64,000 nucleotides of DNA from Pseudomonadota bacterium (GCA_021838715.1 JAKCCX010000009.1:1-64000); one strand, 5' to 3'. Positions 50,252 through 58,722 are shown, counted from the first letter of the stretch. Numbers and translations are program-made. The notes: a model not told the origin generated them from the sequence alone.

Positions 50252-51073
50252 TTACTTCAGGGACTGGACGTAGGCCGCCACATCCTTGAAATCCTGATCG
50301 CTCAGGTTGGCCACCAGGGCCGCCATCTGGTCGATCTGCCGCTGGCCGGAACGGATCGCGACCAACTGCTGATAGACGTAGTCGGCGTGCTGGCTGGCCA
50401 GGCGGGGGATCGACCCCTGTCCGGCGGCGGCCGGGCCGTGGCACATCTGGCAGGGCAGCAGGCCTTTGGACATATCGCCGTTCAGGAACAGCGATTGGCC
50501 GTGGGCGATGTTGCCGTTGACCTCTCCGGTGGCCGGAGCGGCCGGGGTCTGCTTCGAGAAGAATTCAGCCAGCGCGTTCATGGTCGGTTGATCCAGATCG
50601 CGGGCCACGCCCTTCATGAAGTCCCAGGCCTTCTCTTCGTTGCGCGGAGTGCGCTCGGACTTGTAGTCGTTCGAGTGCACGTACCCCGTGTAGGGCTTGC
50701 GCCAGCCGGTGATGTCCTTGAACCACATCTCGACGTAGCCCTCGTGGGTCACGTTCTTGGCCTGCCACGTCTCCCACTGGTTGAGGTTGTGGAAGTTGAT
50801 CAGCTGGTTGACGATGTAGTCCTTCTGCTGGCCGGCCAGGTTCGGGAAGATCGGGTTGACCGATCGCCCGCCAGGACCGTGGCAGGAGGAACACCAGGTC
50901 ACGGCCAGGTGCTGCGCGCGTGCGGGCGCGAGTTCCTGGGCCAGGGCCTTGGTGTTGGCGTCATCCAGTTCACTGGCGTTCGCAACCACTGCGAACGTCG
51001 AGGTCACCGCCAGCGCGATCCCGGTGAGGAGGCTGGCCACTCGCGGCAAGTTCCGCGTCATCTTCGTCTCCAT
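50252..51073 (-). CDS. Diheme cytochrome c4-type protein
   Basis: 273 residues from ATG 51073 (ribosome site caggaga). Signal peptide ends near VVANA (residue 33). The first heme site is CSSCH at 61-65 and the second CQMCHG near 217; NLAGQQKDYIVNQLINFHN is the usual c4 stretch. It is somewhat longer than classic c4 because of an insert between the hemes. It sits 26 bp downstream of the Cyc2-like gene on the same strand, so it is a natural periplasmic acceptor for that protein. Confidence 0.85.
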   Translation of the reverse strand: METKMTRNLPRVASLLTGIALAVTSTFAVVANASELDDANTKALAQELAPARAQHLAVTWCSSCHGPGGRSVNPIFPNLAGQQKDYIVNQLINFHNLNQWETWQAKNVTHEGYVEMWFKDITGWRKPYTGYVHSNDYKSERTPRNEEKAWDFMKGVARDLDQPTMNALAEFFSKQTPAAPATGEVNGNIAHGQSLFLNGDMSKGLLPCQMCHGPAAAGQGSIPRLASQHADYVYQQLVAIRSGQRQIDQMAALVANLSDQDFKDVAAYVQSLK

Positions 51074-51099
51074 GTTTGGTTCTCCTGCGCGGGCCACGG

Positions 51100-52536
51100 T
51101 TAGAACACCCACCAGATTGCGCCGGTCAGACGGTTGAAGTCGGACGGGTTGGTGTTTCCTGCATAACCCGGGATGCCCGACGTGTACCCATCAAGCTTGT
51201 TGAACGCCTGGTACATCAGGCTGAACCGCAAATCCTGCATCGGCAGATAGTTCAGTTCCAGCGTCCAGAAGTTGGTTGCGGCGTTTCCGGTGGCGATGTA
51301 GCCGGCGTTGGGATCCTGATACGCGGCACCCGTTCCCGTGAAGTCCGTCCAACCCAGGGTCACACCGTACTGGCGGTTGTAGTACGCGGTGCCGCGGATG
51401 TTGAACTCTTTCAGGGTGTTGTCGCCATAGCCGTTCGCTGCCTGATTGCTGTGCTCGATGATGTACGAACCCGATGCCGTGTACACCCAGGGCTCGCCCT
51501 TGTTGTACTGGTACTGGCTGTCGAGGCCGATATCGCGGTAGTAGTTGAACGCGCCGGGAGTTACGCCGGTCGAGCAGTTTTGGCTGCTGATGGCATTGCC
51601 GCTTCCGTCAACCGTGATATTGCAGGTCCGCGCGTCGGTGCCGAACAAGCCGGCCTCAAACGAGTTGTAACCCCAATCGTGGCTGTACGCGATGCGGTAG
51701 TAGGGCGCATAGTTGTCGAGCGCCTCGCCCGTCCCCTGGTTGGTGGTCGAATTTACGCTGATCGTCCCGCCCGGGTTGGCACCATTGCCCCAGTTGAACT
51801 CGTTCAAAGCGCCGTTGGTATTGCGACGCAGAGCGAATTCGGCATAGATCGTCTTATGCCACCACACATAGGTACCCAAACCGACGGTCGCACCCGGGGT
51901 GCTGAAGTTGTCGAGGAAGGTGCCCGGAACGGCCGGTCCGACGAGGGGGGACGGATAGTTGTTGTACGGGAACCAGGGGAAGCGCCAGGCGGGGACCGTA
52001 TTCCAGACGTCCTGCATCGTGTAGTCGTTGTTGACGTACACACCCAGGACCGCTTCCGGCTCCAGCGAGCTCGAGGTCGTGAACCGGTGGACATAACGGG
52101 CTTCCGTGTTGTCGACCGTCGGCGTGAAGCTTGCCGTTCCCGGCATCCCCGCATTGCTGCCGGACATCTGGCCGAACACGCCCAGGTTGTCGGTGATCCG
52201 GCCACCGAAGAAGACGCTGTACTGGGTGAGCTGGGCATGGTTCAGCCCGGCCGACGAAGCGCCGGCGCCGGACTTGACGCCCGGCATCGTGTCGTACTCG
52301 CCCATCAGCGCGAACGCCAGCGGGATCGGCTGGGCTTCGCCGAAGGTGTAACCGTTGAGTTTGAACTCGCGGCCATACGCAGTCAGCTCGGGATAGCTGA
52401 TGTGACAAGCGGCACAGTTGTGCCCCGTCTGGCGCGCGAACAGCGGAATCGCCTGCGCAGGCGCGGTCAGCCCGAGGTAGGCCGCGCCGGCAAGGAGACC
52501 GGCCGCCAGCCAACGGGCGTAGCGAATCAGAGTCAT
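51100..52536 (-). CDS. Cyc2-like outer-membrane monoheme cytochrome-porin
   Basis: 478 residues from ATG 52536 (AGGAGG 5 bp upstream). A signal peptide ends at APAQA (residue 29). Immediately after it lies IPLFARQTGHNCAACHISYP, with heme site CAACH at 41-45, and ELTAYGREFKLNGYT, the layout typical of Cyc2 proteins. The remaining 400 residues alternate polar and hydrophobic residues, as in a beta barrel, and end in GAIWWVF with a terminal Phe, the usual outer-membrane signal. Cyc2 oxidises Fe(II) at the cell surface. Related fused proteins occur outside iron oxidisers, so substrate is inferred. Confidence 0.78.
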   Translation of the reverse strand: MTLIRYARWLAAGLLAGAAYLGLTAPAQAIPLFARQTGHNCAACHISYPELTAYGREFKLNGYTFGEAQPIPLAFALMGEYDTMPGVKSGAGASSAGLNHAQLTQYSVFFGGRITDNLGVFGQMSGSNAGMPGTASFTPTVDNTEARYVHRFTTSSSLEPEAVLGVYVNNDYTMQDVWNTVPAWRFPWFPYNNYPSPLVGPAVPGTFLDNFSTPGATVGLGTYVWWHKTIYAEFALRRNTNGALNEFNWGNGANPGGTISVNSTTNQGTGEALDNYAPYYRIAYSHDWGYNSFEAGLFGTDARTCNITVDGSGNAISSQNCSTGVTPGAFNYYRDIGLDSQYQYNKGEPWVYTASGSYIIEHSNQAANGYGDNTLKEFNIRGTAYYNRQYGVTLGWTDFTGTGAAYQDPNAGYIATGNAATNFWTLELNYLPMQDLRFSLMYQAFNKLDGYTSGIPGYAGNTNPSDFNRLTGAIWWVF

Positions 52537-52839
52537 GAAGCTCCTCCTGGTGGATGGAAGGGTGATTTGTTGCTTGAAGTCGTGCTCCGGCTGCGGCCTC
52601 ACCCCCTTGCGACCGCAACGCGTTTCCTGCCGATGTTGCAAGCGGAATGGACGCTCTCTCCTCGCGTCCATTGCGCTCCCGAATCCTAAGAGAGAACCTT
52701 TTCCAATTGCAACTTAAAGAGTGTTAATTGTTGCAGTTGTGCGACACCCGTAAGTGGGAGTGTGCGCAAAGGGGTTGCAAAGGCGTATACCGAGCCGCCC
52801 CGCACCGCGCACCGGCGACATGGACGTTCCCGGTACCAT
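52537..52839. other. Divergent intergenic region, Cyc2-like gene and membrane-protein gene
   Basis: About 300 bp without a convincing gene. It holds the leader and candidate promoter for the Cyc2-like operon and the 5' region of the rightward membrane-protein gene. Confidence 0.5.
52683..52712 (-). promoter_or_regulatory. Candidate promoter of the Cyc2-like gene
   Basis: On the minus strand TTGCAA (52707-52712) and TAGGAT (52683-52688) are 18 bp apart, about 150 bp before the start. The region just upstream is AT-rich with an imperfect GCAAC..TTAA repeat. Moderate match to a housekeeping promoter. Confidence 0.4.
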
Positions 52840-54501
52840 ATGCGTTTTCTCCGCTGGCCGGCTCCTCGCATGAAACCCCGCATTCCCAACGGCTTCTGGG
52901 CACTCGCAATCCTGGTCCTCTGGGGCCTGGGCGTGGTCGCTCTGCTCGATCGCTCTCCCTATGGTCTGGACGAGGCCACCGCGCGGGCGGTGCTCGTGCT
53001 CTGGTCGGCATCCGATCACGTCGCGGCGCCCGTCGTCACGCTTTCGGTTCCCGACTTCCGGGCGCTGTTCCTGCTGCCGGCGGGAATCCTGTTCTCGGGC
53101 AGCCTGGTCGCCGCGAAGCTCGCCACCCTGCTCTACCTCGTGGCGGCGGTGCTGCTGCTGTTCCTGCGGCGGCGCGCGCAAGGGGACGCCGAAACGCCGC
53201 TGCTGGCCTCCGGGCTGCTGTTGCTGTCGCCGCTGGCCATCAACGCCATCGACCGCATCGCTGTCGGGCCGTACCTCCTCGTCACCTTCCTCGCCGGCGC
53301 ATGGGCCGACGAGTCCTATCGCACCCATCGTCTGCGGTTCGGCGGCTTCTTCTTCGCCCAGCTGCTGTTCAGCATCGCGGCGATCACGCTGCATCCGGCC
53401 GGCTTGGCCTATCCGCTGGTGCTGCTGTGGTCCTGGCTGCGCAATCCGCCGCCCGAGCCGCAGGCACGGAGCGTGATTCCGGGGCGGGAGCGCACCCACG
53501 TCCTGATCGGGCTCGTCGTGGCGATGCTGCTGGGCCTTGCGCTTGCGTGGGGCTGGCCGCTGCAGCATTGGCTCGCCAACCCCGTGCGCGCCTTGGGGGC
53601 CGACGTCTTCGCCTTCCCGCGGGAGAATCTGTCCATGGGCGCAACGCCGTGGCTGCTCGGCGCCCTGGTGGCGGCCGCGCTCGCCGCCGTGGTGATCGGC
53701 GTGCGCCGGTCCCTGCGCGAGGACCGCTTTGCCGCAACGCTGGTCGTCGCAGCCGCAATCGGATTGGCGACCGGCGATTCCACCTTTGCCCTGGTCGTGT
53801 TCGTGCTCATCCTCTATTGGGGGTTTCCGCAGCTGCTGCGCGTCCATCTCGGCCATGCGCAGGGCCTGGCGACGGGATTCGCGTCGCAGCGCGGCATGGC
53901 GTTCGCCGCCCTGCTCGTGCTGTCCACGGCGTTCCTGGTGATCGACCGGGGGCACTACTCCAACCAGCGCCTGGGCCTGCAAACGTTGTCGCCGCACGAT
54001 CAATTGATCTCCGCGCTGAGCGACGCCGTGCAGGCCGAACAGGCGAAGCGGGAAAAGGAGCGCCGCCCCGGGGTCATGACGGCGGTCGACCGCGCCAAGG
54101 CGAGCGTGAAGGTCGCCAGCCAGTGGCCGGGGCGCACGATGATCGCCTGCGGCTGCAGCACCCTGCCGCTGCCGCCGGCCTCGCGGGATCTCCGCGCGTT
54201 TGCGGCCAATCTCCACGGGCTCGATTATGTGATCTTCGATCCGCGGACGCCGCAGAACCGCCCCTTGTCGCAGGACTTCGCCATGCTGGGCGGCTCGAAC
54301 AGCACGACGGTGGCGCTGCAGGAAGGGGGCGTGGTGCTACGGCTGGCGGCGGCGCGGACGCAGGGAGCACCGGCGCCGGTTGCGCCCGCGCCGGCCAAGG
54401 CGCCGGGCGGCGCCGCGAGCGCGTCCGCATTGCCGAAGCCCGCGGATTCCGGGGCAAAACCCGCCGCCGGGCCTGCGGCCACCTCGTCCTCGAAGAAGTA
54501 G
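52840..54501 (+). CDS. Large polytopic membrane protein with Ala/Pro tail
   Basis: About 553 residues from ATG 52840, with ATG 52870 (MKPRIPNGFW) as a good alternative. Roughly ten membrane helices fill residues 20-390, followed by a soluble part (LDYVIFDPRTPQN) and a low-complexity Ala/Pro/Lys tail. The layout (helix, a periplasmic loop with YGLDEATARAV, more helices) recalls GT-C type glycosyltransferases such as ArnT relatives, but the key residues cannot be confirmed. Next gene begins 7 bp later. Confidence 0.5.
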   Translation: MRFLRWPAPRMKPRIPNGFWALAILVLWGLGVVALLDRSPYGLDEATARAVLVLWSASDHVAAPVVTLSVPDFRALFLLPAGILFSGSLVAAKLATLLYLVAAVLLLFLRRRAQGDAETPLLASGLLLLSPLAINAIDRIAVGPYLLVTFLAGAWADESYRTHRLRFGGFFFAQLLFSIAAITLHPAGLAYPLVLLWSWLRNPPPEPQARSVIPGRERTHVLIGLVVAMLLGLALAWGWPLQHWLANPVRALGADVFAFPRENLSMGATPWLLGALVAAALAAVVIGVRRSLREDRFAATLVVAAAIGLATGDSTFALVVFVLILYWGFPQLLRVHLGHAQGLATGFASQRGMAFAALLVLSTAFLVIDRGHYSNQRLGLQTLSPHDQLISALSDAVQAEQAKREKERRPGVMTAVDRAKASVKVASQWPGRTMIACGCSTLPLPPASRDLRAFAANLHGLDYVIFDPRTPQNRPLSQDFAMLGGSNSTTVALQEGGVVLRLAAARTQGAPAPVAPAPAKAPGGAASASALPKPADSGAKPAAGPAATSSSKK

Positions 54502-54508
54502 GTGCGCC

Positions 54509-54709
54509 ATGCCGATCAAGGAACTGCTGATCTACTGCTTCGTCGCGACGAGCTCGATGATCCTCATGTCGTTCGTCGCGCACATGCTCGTGGGGGGATT
54601 GGTAAGTCCGCGCACCGAGTTGTTCGTGCAGATCGGGCTTTGCGGAACCGTGGCGACGCTGATCGGTTTCATGGCGTGGGACGTGGCGAAGCGGCGGAGG
54701 AAGAAGTAG
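54509..54709 (+). CDS. 66-residue two-helix membrane protein
   Basis: ATG 54509. Two hydrophobic helices (LLIYCFVATSSMILMSFVAHML and FVQIGLCGTVATLIGFMAW) and a basic end (KRRRKK). Starts 7 bp after the large membrane protein, so probably co-transcribed. No family recognised. Confidence 0.55.
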   Translation: MPIKELLIYCFVATSSMILMSFVAHMLVGGLVSPRTELFVQIGLCGTVATLIGFMAWDVAKRRRKK

Positions 54710-54738
54710 CGCGGCAAACCTCGCGGCTTTTCTTCGCG

Positions 54739-54779
54739 CCCTCGCCCCCGGCCTCTCCCGCAAGCGGGAAAGGGGGAAA
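54739..54779. repeat. REP-like palindromic repeat, degenerate copy
   Basis: ccctcgcccccggcctctcc then cgcaagcgggaaagggggaa. Same layout as the other copies with several changes in the left part. Lies between the convergent 66-residue and 159-residue protein genes. Confidence 0.7.
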
Positions 54780-54826
54780 CCGTTTCCCCCGTTGCCGTAT
54801 TCCGCCCTGCAAACGGGAGAGGAAAT

Positions 54827-55306
54827 TCAGGATTGCGCGGCGGGTTTCTCCAGGCGCTTGATCGCGTCCTGCGCGGCACGGTACTGCGCGTCGTCCTCGA
54901 ACTGCCCGCGCGCAAAGACATACTGCATGCGGTTGCCCTGCCGATCGAGTCCGGTGACGCCGAACGACTTGCCCGCGTAATCGCCGTAGAGCTTGATCGT
55001 CTTGACCAGATCGATGCGCGTACCGCTGCGCAACTCGACGACGACGATTTCCTCGTCGCCGTTGACCTCGATGTGCACGGGCGACGACGGCAGCGCCATC
55101 ATCCGCATCCGCAGCATGCGGTTGACACCGGCGAGGAAAAAGAAGGTGCCGAGAAACACCAGGACGTAGGTGACGTTGTGCTCATGGCGGAACCACTCGA
55201 CGCCGCCGAAATAGAGCAGGAAAAATACGGTGGGGACGTAGAGCAGGATGTCCCAGAGGAGCCCCTTTTCGTCCGGCTGGAGGTCGAATTTTGCGGGTTT
55301 TGCCAC
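54827..55306 (-). CDS. Hypothetical membrane protein at the end of the oxidase region
   Basis: 159 residues. Two membrane helices (LLWDILLYVPTVFFLLYF and VTYVLVFLGTFFFLAGVNRM) followed by a soluble domain of about 85 residues (EEIVVVELRSGTRIDLVKTI; KSFGVTGLDRQGNRMQYVFA). No family recognised. It follows the thioredoxin-like lipoprotein gene on the same strand; a REP-like repeat lies in the gap. Confidence 0.55.
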   Translation of the reverse strand: MAKPAKFDLQPDEKGLLWDILLYVPTVFFLLYFGGVEWFRHEHNVTYVLVFLGTFFFLAGVNRMLRMRMMALPSSPVHIEVNGDEEIVVVELRSGTRIDLVKTIKLYGDYAGKSFGVTGLDRQGNRMQYVFARGQFEDDAQYRAAQDAIKRLEKPAAQS

Positions 55307-55333
55307 GGTGTCGGTTCTTTCCTCTTTTCTCCA

Positions 55334-55375
55334 CCCTCACCCCCGCCCTCTCCCGCCGTCGCGGGAGAGGGGGAA
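55334..55375. repeat. REP-like palindromic repeat
   Basis: ccctcacccccgccctctcc then cgccgtcgcgggagaggggg. Full-length copy between two leftward genes, the thioredoxin-like lipoprotein and the 159-residue membrane protein. Confidence 0.85.
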
Positions 55376-55409
55376 GATCGGGTTTCGCTCCGGGGTTTTT
55401 CGGCTCGCG

Positions 55410-56030
55410 CTAGCCCATCGTCCCGGAATTGGCGTCGGGGAGGATTTTCTTGATCGCGTCCTGCATTTCGCCATACAGCATCTTGCCGGCCTCGGTTTCG
55501 CGGACGATGCCGTTCTTGTCGATGGCGAAAGTCCATGGATCGCCCATCACCCGGAACGCCTTGTAGGCCTGCGGGTTCATGTACTGATCCATGTGGATGA
55601 AGATGACCTGGTTGCCATACTTGTCGAGCAGTGCCTTGGCGACCTGCAACTGCTCGTCGCATTCGGTGCAGTGCCCGGGGGTCGCAAAAACGAGCAGGAT
55701 GGGCTTGTGCAACGTCAGCGCCTTGGCCACCGAGTACTGGTACATGCGCGGATCGGGCTCGCGGTAGGTCGTGACCTTCGAAAGGTCCCCTCCGGCGTCG
55801 GCGAGCGTCTTGGTATCGACCGCCGGCGCATGGGTTCCGACTGCCAGGCCACGGAAGATCCCGCCATAGCTCCCGTCATTGCTGCACGCCGAGAGGGCGA
55901 TCGTGGCCGCCACCGCCGCGCCCAGCGCGAAGCGGGACCATCCCGCCCCCGCGGCACCGCGTCCGCTTCCATCGACTGCCGCCGCCTGCCCGGAGCCGCT
56001 CGCGCCTCGCCTGCCATCCATCGGCTTCAT
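55410..56030 (-). CDS. Thioredoxin-like lipoprotein with CTEC motif
   Basis: 206 residues. The leader ends in a lipobox ALSAC. The thioredoxin fold shows PILLVFATPGHCTECDEQLQ with a CxxC pair, VIFIHMDQYMNPQAY and MGDPWTFAIDKNG (cis-Pro region). It is anchored and faces the periplasm. It might keep cytochrome apoprotein Cys reduced or deliver copper like Sco proteins; the cluster context favours oxidase assembly. A strong ribosome site (aggaggttccc) precedes ATG 56030. Confidence 0.7.
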   Translation of the reverse strand: MKPMDGRRGASGSGQAAAVDGSGRGAAGAGWSRFALGAAVAATIALSACSNDGSYGGIFRGLAVGTHAPAVDTKTLADAGGDLSKVTTYREPDPRMYQYSVAKALTLHKPILLVFATPGHCTECDEQLQVAKALLDKYGNQVIFIHMDQYMNPQAYKAFRVMGDPWTFAIDKNGIVRETEAGKMLYGEMQDAIKKILPDANSGTMG

Positions 56031-56044
56031 GGGAACCTCCTGCG

Positions 56045-56302
56045 TCAGAAAAGGATGCCGCCCAACATTTGCAGCGCGCCGAACACCACCGCCAACAACA
56101 CTCCGACGATGATCGCCAGAAACATGATCTTTTCGCCCAGCTTCGGCTTCTCCGGCCGATTCTTGCTGAACCAGAAAATGGCGATGATGACGGTGAAGGT
56201 GATGATGCCAACCAGCAGAAACGCGAAGACCGCTTCGCTGAACTGCTGGCTGCGCATCCCTTCGATCGTGAAGTCGAGGGCGTGGGACGGCTTTTGGTAC
56301 AT
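56045..56302 (-). CDS. 85-residue two-helix membrane protein
   Basis: ATG 56302 gives MYQKPSHALDFTIEG followed by two helices (AVFAFLLVGIITFTVIIAIF; IMFLAIIVGVLLAVVFGALQ) with a basic loop. It lies between the short CcoN-like gene and the thioredoxin-like lipoprotein, all on the minus strand. A frame extends to 56362 but overlaps the upstream gene; the internal ATG is better. Unknown family. Confidence 0.55.
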   Translation of the reverse strand: MYQKPSHALDFTIEGMRSQQFSEAVFAFLLVGIITFTVIIAIFWFSKNRPEKPKLGEKIMFLAIIVGVLLAVVFGALQMLGGILF

Positions 56303-56337
56303 GGCGGGAGATGCCTGGAAAAATCCGGGGGACGCCC

Positions 56338-56862
56338 CTACTTCGCCATCCGTTCCCGCCACCCCATCGCGGTGCGCAGGAGGTTGTAGCCCCAGATGAT
56401 GTTGGCGAGGAGCACCAGTGTGCCGAACGGCCCGGTCAGCGCCATCATGCGGTGATAGACCTTCGACGACACATCCGGGTCGTTGGCGGCGGTGATCAGC
56501 GGCGCCATGCCCGCCAGCGTGAAGAACACCACCAGGCCGACCAGCCCGATGTTATGCATCCAGAAGTGCACCTTGACCAGCTTGACGCTGTAGATGCGGC
56601 CGTTGGTGAGCTTGGGCACGACGTAGTAGAGCGCACCGAAGATCGCCATCTCGACCCAGCCGAGAAGGTTGACGTGCGTGTGCGCGAGCACGATCTTCTG
56701 GCCGTAGGCGGAATAGTCGACGAAGTCGCGAAACGACTTCATGCCCCCCATGAATGCACCCCAACTGAATCCGATGATGCTGTACACGATGCACGCGAAC
56801 ACGAACAGCAGCGTGTACCACGTGAAATCTTCCCGTTCCTGCCGGGTCAACTCAGTGCCCAT
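56338..56862 (-). CDS. Four-helix CcoN-like protein (second copy)
   Basis: 174 residues from ATG 56862. YGQKIVLAHTHVNLLGWVEM and IFGALYYVVPKLTNGRIYS match helices II-III of cbb3-type subunit I, with the low-spin heme His. No region corresponding to the CuB site is present. Together with the protein at 37347 this defines a repeated theme in the genome. It overlaps the end of the upstream cytochrome c gene by 11 bp, so they are co-translated. Confidence 0.65.
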   Translation of the reverse strand: MGTELTRQEREDFTWYTLLFVFACIVYSIIGFSWGAFMGGMKSFRDFVDYSAYGQKIVLAHTHVNLLGWVEMAIFGALYYVVPKLTNGRIYSVKLVKVHFWMHNIGLVGLVVFFTLAGMAPLITAANDPDVSSKVYHRMMALTGPFGTLVLLANIIWGYNLLRTAMGWRERMAK

Positions 56863-57436
56863 TATTGTGTTGCTCCCCTTCCTTGTTCCGGATGTCGTCA
56901 AATCCGATGCGCCAGCTCTCCGGCGCCCATACGCGCAGCATGTCGTCGATAAAGCTCGACTTCCCCCGCGGCGGCATCTTCGCGTCCGGCGCCCCGCGAT
57001 CGGCCGTCAACTCGGAAAGAAATACCGCAAGGTAATGCCGATCCTGCGCCGGCAGCTTCGCTACCCACGCGGCATCCTGGGTCGGACCATGATCGAAAGT
57101 CGGCGCGCCATAGTTCTTCGCCGGGTCGGCCAGAAACGCTTCGATCCACTTCTCCGAGCGCCGGGAGCCCTCGCCGTCGAGGTCGAGCACCGAACTCGTG
57201 CCGTTGCCGATCGCGCGGTGGCACTCGGTGCACCAGTCGGTGCGAAACAGCACCGAACCCTTTTTGCCGTCGGGGGAAAAATCGAAATGGGTCAGGATGG
57301 GATAGAGCGGCTTGGGAGAGTGGTAGCCGATCCACTCGAGAGAGGCGAAGTTCTGGACTACAACGAATCCAAGAAAAATCACGATGCCGAAGAGAATTTT
57401 TTCTCCGGTGCGGAGCCCTTTCCACTTCTTCCACAT
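56852..57436 (-). CDS. Membrane-anchored monoheme cytochrome c
   Basis: 194 residues. One N-terminal helix (ILFGIVIFLGFVVVQNF) then RTDWCTECHRAIG with a single CxxCH heme site. The rest is soluble, with a Met in DAKMPPRGK that may be the sixth ligand. In size and anchoring it resembles NorC or oxidase cytochrome subunits. It pairs with the short CcoN-like protein through an 11-bp overlap; the two look like a small cytochrome b/c unit, which is inference. Confidence 0.7.
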   Translation of the reverse strand: MWKKWKGLRTGEKILFGIVIFLGFVVVQNFASLEWIGYHSPKPLYPILTHFDFSPDGKKGSVLFRTDWCTECHRAIGNGTSSVLDLDGEGSRRSEKWIEAFLADPAKNYGAPTFDHGPTQDAAWVAKLPAQDRHYLAVFLSELTADRGAPDAKMPPRGKSSFIDDMLRVWAPESWRIGFDDIRNKEGEQHNNGH

Positions 57437-57517
57437 GGTATTCCAGCCTGGAGAACCTGCCTGCTAGGGCGACCCGGATACGAGCCTCCACGAAACAGGA
57501 AGTTCCCGAATCCCAAT

Positions 57518-57547
57518 AAAAAAGGCCGCGCCGAGGTGGCGCGGCCT
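57518..57547 (-). terminator. Terminator after the diheme cytochrome gene
   Basis: Stem GGCCGCGCC/GGCGCGGCC with a GAGGT loop; on the minus strand it is followed by six T. It separates the CcoNO-c4 transcript from the monoheme cytochrome and downstream genes. Confidence 0.85.
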
Positions 57548-57581
57548 TGCATTCTACCGCAACGCAGGAGCGATATTCCGC

Positions 57582-58358
57582 TCAGCGCTTGACGTCGATG
57601 TTCGCCAGGACGGAATCCCCATGCGGCACGAACGTATCACCGATCGCGGTGAGTCGCGCGTGCGACAGGAAGGTCGCCAGGTTATTGATGTCGTCGTCCG
57701 TCAGGTGACTCGCAACCGCGCGCATCTGACCCAGCGGGTCGTTGGTGCGCTCCTTGGCGCGCCAGTGATGCAGCATGTTGACGAGATAGACGTACTTCTG
57801 CTCGGCGATCCGCGGATAGATCGGACCGGCGCCGCGGCCGTCATACTGGTGGCAGGTCTGGCAGGCCGTGATGCCGCGGCTGGGCTTGCCGTAGCGCACG
57901 ATTTCCATCCCCTTGTACGCCACCCCGACCGGGGTTCCGCTTGCCTTGAGCGCGTCCAGATCCGACAGGTCCTTCCAGTCGTCCGGAATCGTGTTCAGGT
58001 AGGCGGCGACATTGCGAATGTCCTGGTCCGTCATCTGCTGCGCGAATACGCCCATGACGCCCAGTGTCAGATCCTTGCGGGCGCCGGAACGAAAATTCGT
58101 CAGCTGTTTGACGGTGTATGCGTAGCCGAGGTTTTGATTCCGCGGCGTCTGCATCGCGTCGATACCCATACCGTGCGGTCCATGGCAGCTCTGGCAGGGC
58201 GAAACGCCCGGCTTGCCGTTATGGAAAAGATTGCTACCCGCGGCGATGTCGGCCGTGACCGGCGGTTGGTCGGCATATGCCGCACCTGCCGTCAGCAAGG
58301 CGCCGGCGATCACCAGAGACATCGGTGCGAACCGAGTCCAGCGTTTACCAAGTCGCAT
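57582..58358 (-). CDS. Diheme cytochrome c4-type protein of the oxidase cluster
   Basis: 258 residues with a signal peptide (PMSLVIAGALLTAGAAYA). Two heme sites, PCQSCHGPHG near residue 56 and ACQTCHQYDG near 167. It is about 70% of the layout of the c4 protein at 50252 but clearly diverged. It lies at the 3' end of the oxidase transcript where a diheme CcoP would be expected, and may take its place as electron donor. Ribosome site tagggggag. Confidence 0.85.
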   Translation of the reverse strand: MRLGKRWTRFAPMSLVIAGALLTAGAAYADQPPVTADIAAGSNLFHNGKPGVSPCQSCHGPHGMGIDAMQTPRNQNLGYAYTVKQLTNFRSGARKDLTLGVMGVFAQQMTDQDIRNVAAYLNTIPDDWKDLSDLDALKASGTPVGVAYKGMEIVRYGKPSRGITACQTCHQYDGRGAGPIYPRIAEQKYVYLVNMLHHWRAKERTNDPLGQMRAVASHLTDDDINNLATFLSHARLTAIGDTFVPHGDSVLANIDVKR

Positions 58359-58449
58359 TGACTCCCCCTATTTCGAAAATTTCTTACGTTTTGCGTTCTG
58401 ACCCGGCAGGCGGCCCGGATTGGAGCCAGCCTGCCGGAAATCGGTCGTT

Positions 58450-58560
58450 TTACCCGCGGTTCTTGCCGAACAGAATCGCGAGAATTGCGAGGATGAACGC
58501 GAACCACACTCCGTACATCGCGAACACCTGGCCAGTCGTGGTATCAGGTTCGAACAGCAT
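58450..58560 (-). CDS. 36-residue membrane microprotein of the oxidase cluster
   Basis: ATG 58560. MLFEPDTTTGQVFAMYGVWF then AFILAILAILFGKNRG: one membrane helix with an acidic N-side and basic end. CcoQ subunits of cbb3 oxidases have comparable size and topology, but I see no specific similarity. Starts 36 bp after the 41-residue gene. Confidence 0.55.
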   Translation of the reverse strand: MLFEPDTTTGQVFAMYGVWFAFILAILAILFGKNRG

Positions 58561-58596
58561 ACCTTTCGTCCTTTCTCTCTACGTCCCGGAGTCGCG

Positions 58597-58722
58597 TTAG
58601 TTCTTGATCTGCGGGGTGTTCTTGTCCCACTTGTCGATGACCAGCGCGTAGAACTGCGGCGCAATCAGGACAAGCATCACGATGCAGAACAGCACGAGCG
58701 GGGGATTGTCGATATCGATCAT
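58597..58722 (-). CDS. 41-residue membrane microprotein of the oxidase cluster
   Basis: ATG 58722 with a strong ribosome site (taggaggaaa). MIDIDNPPLVLFCIVMLVLI is followed by APQFYALVIDKWDKNTPQIKN. One membrane helix. Located 39 bp after the 209-residue membrane protein. It may be an oxidase micro-subunit. Confidence 0.6.
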   Translation of the reverse strand: MIDIDNPPLVLFCIVMLVLIAPQFYALVIDKWDKNTPQIKN

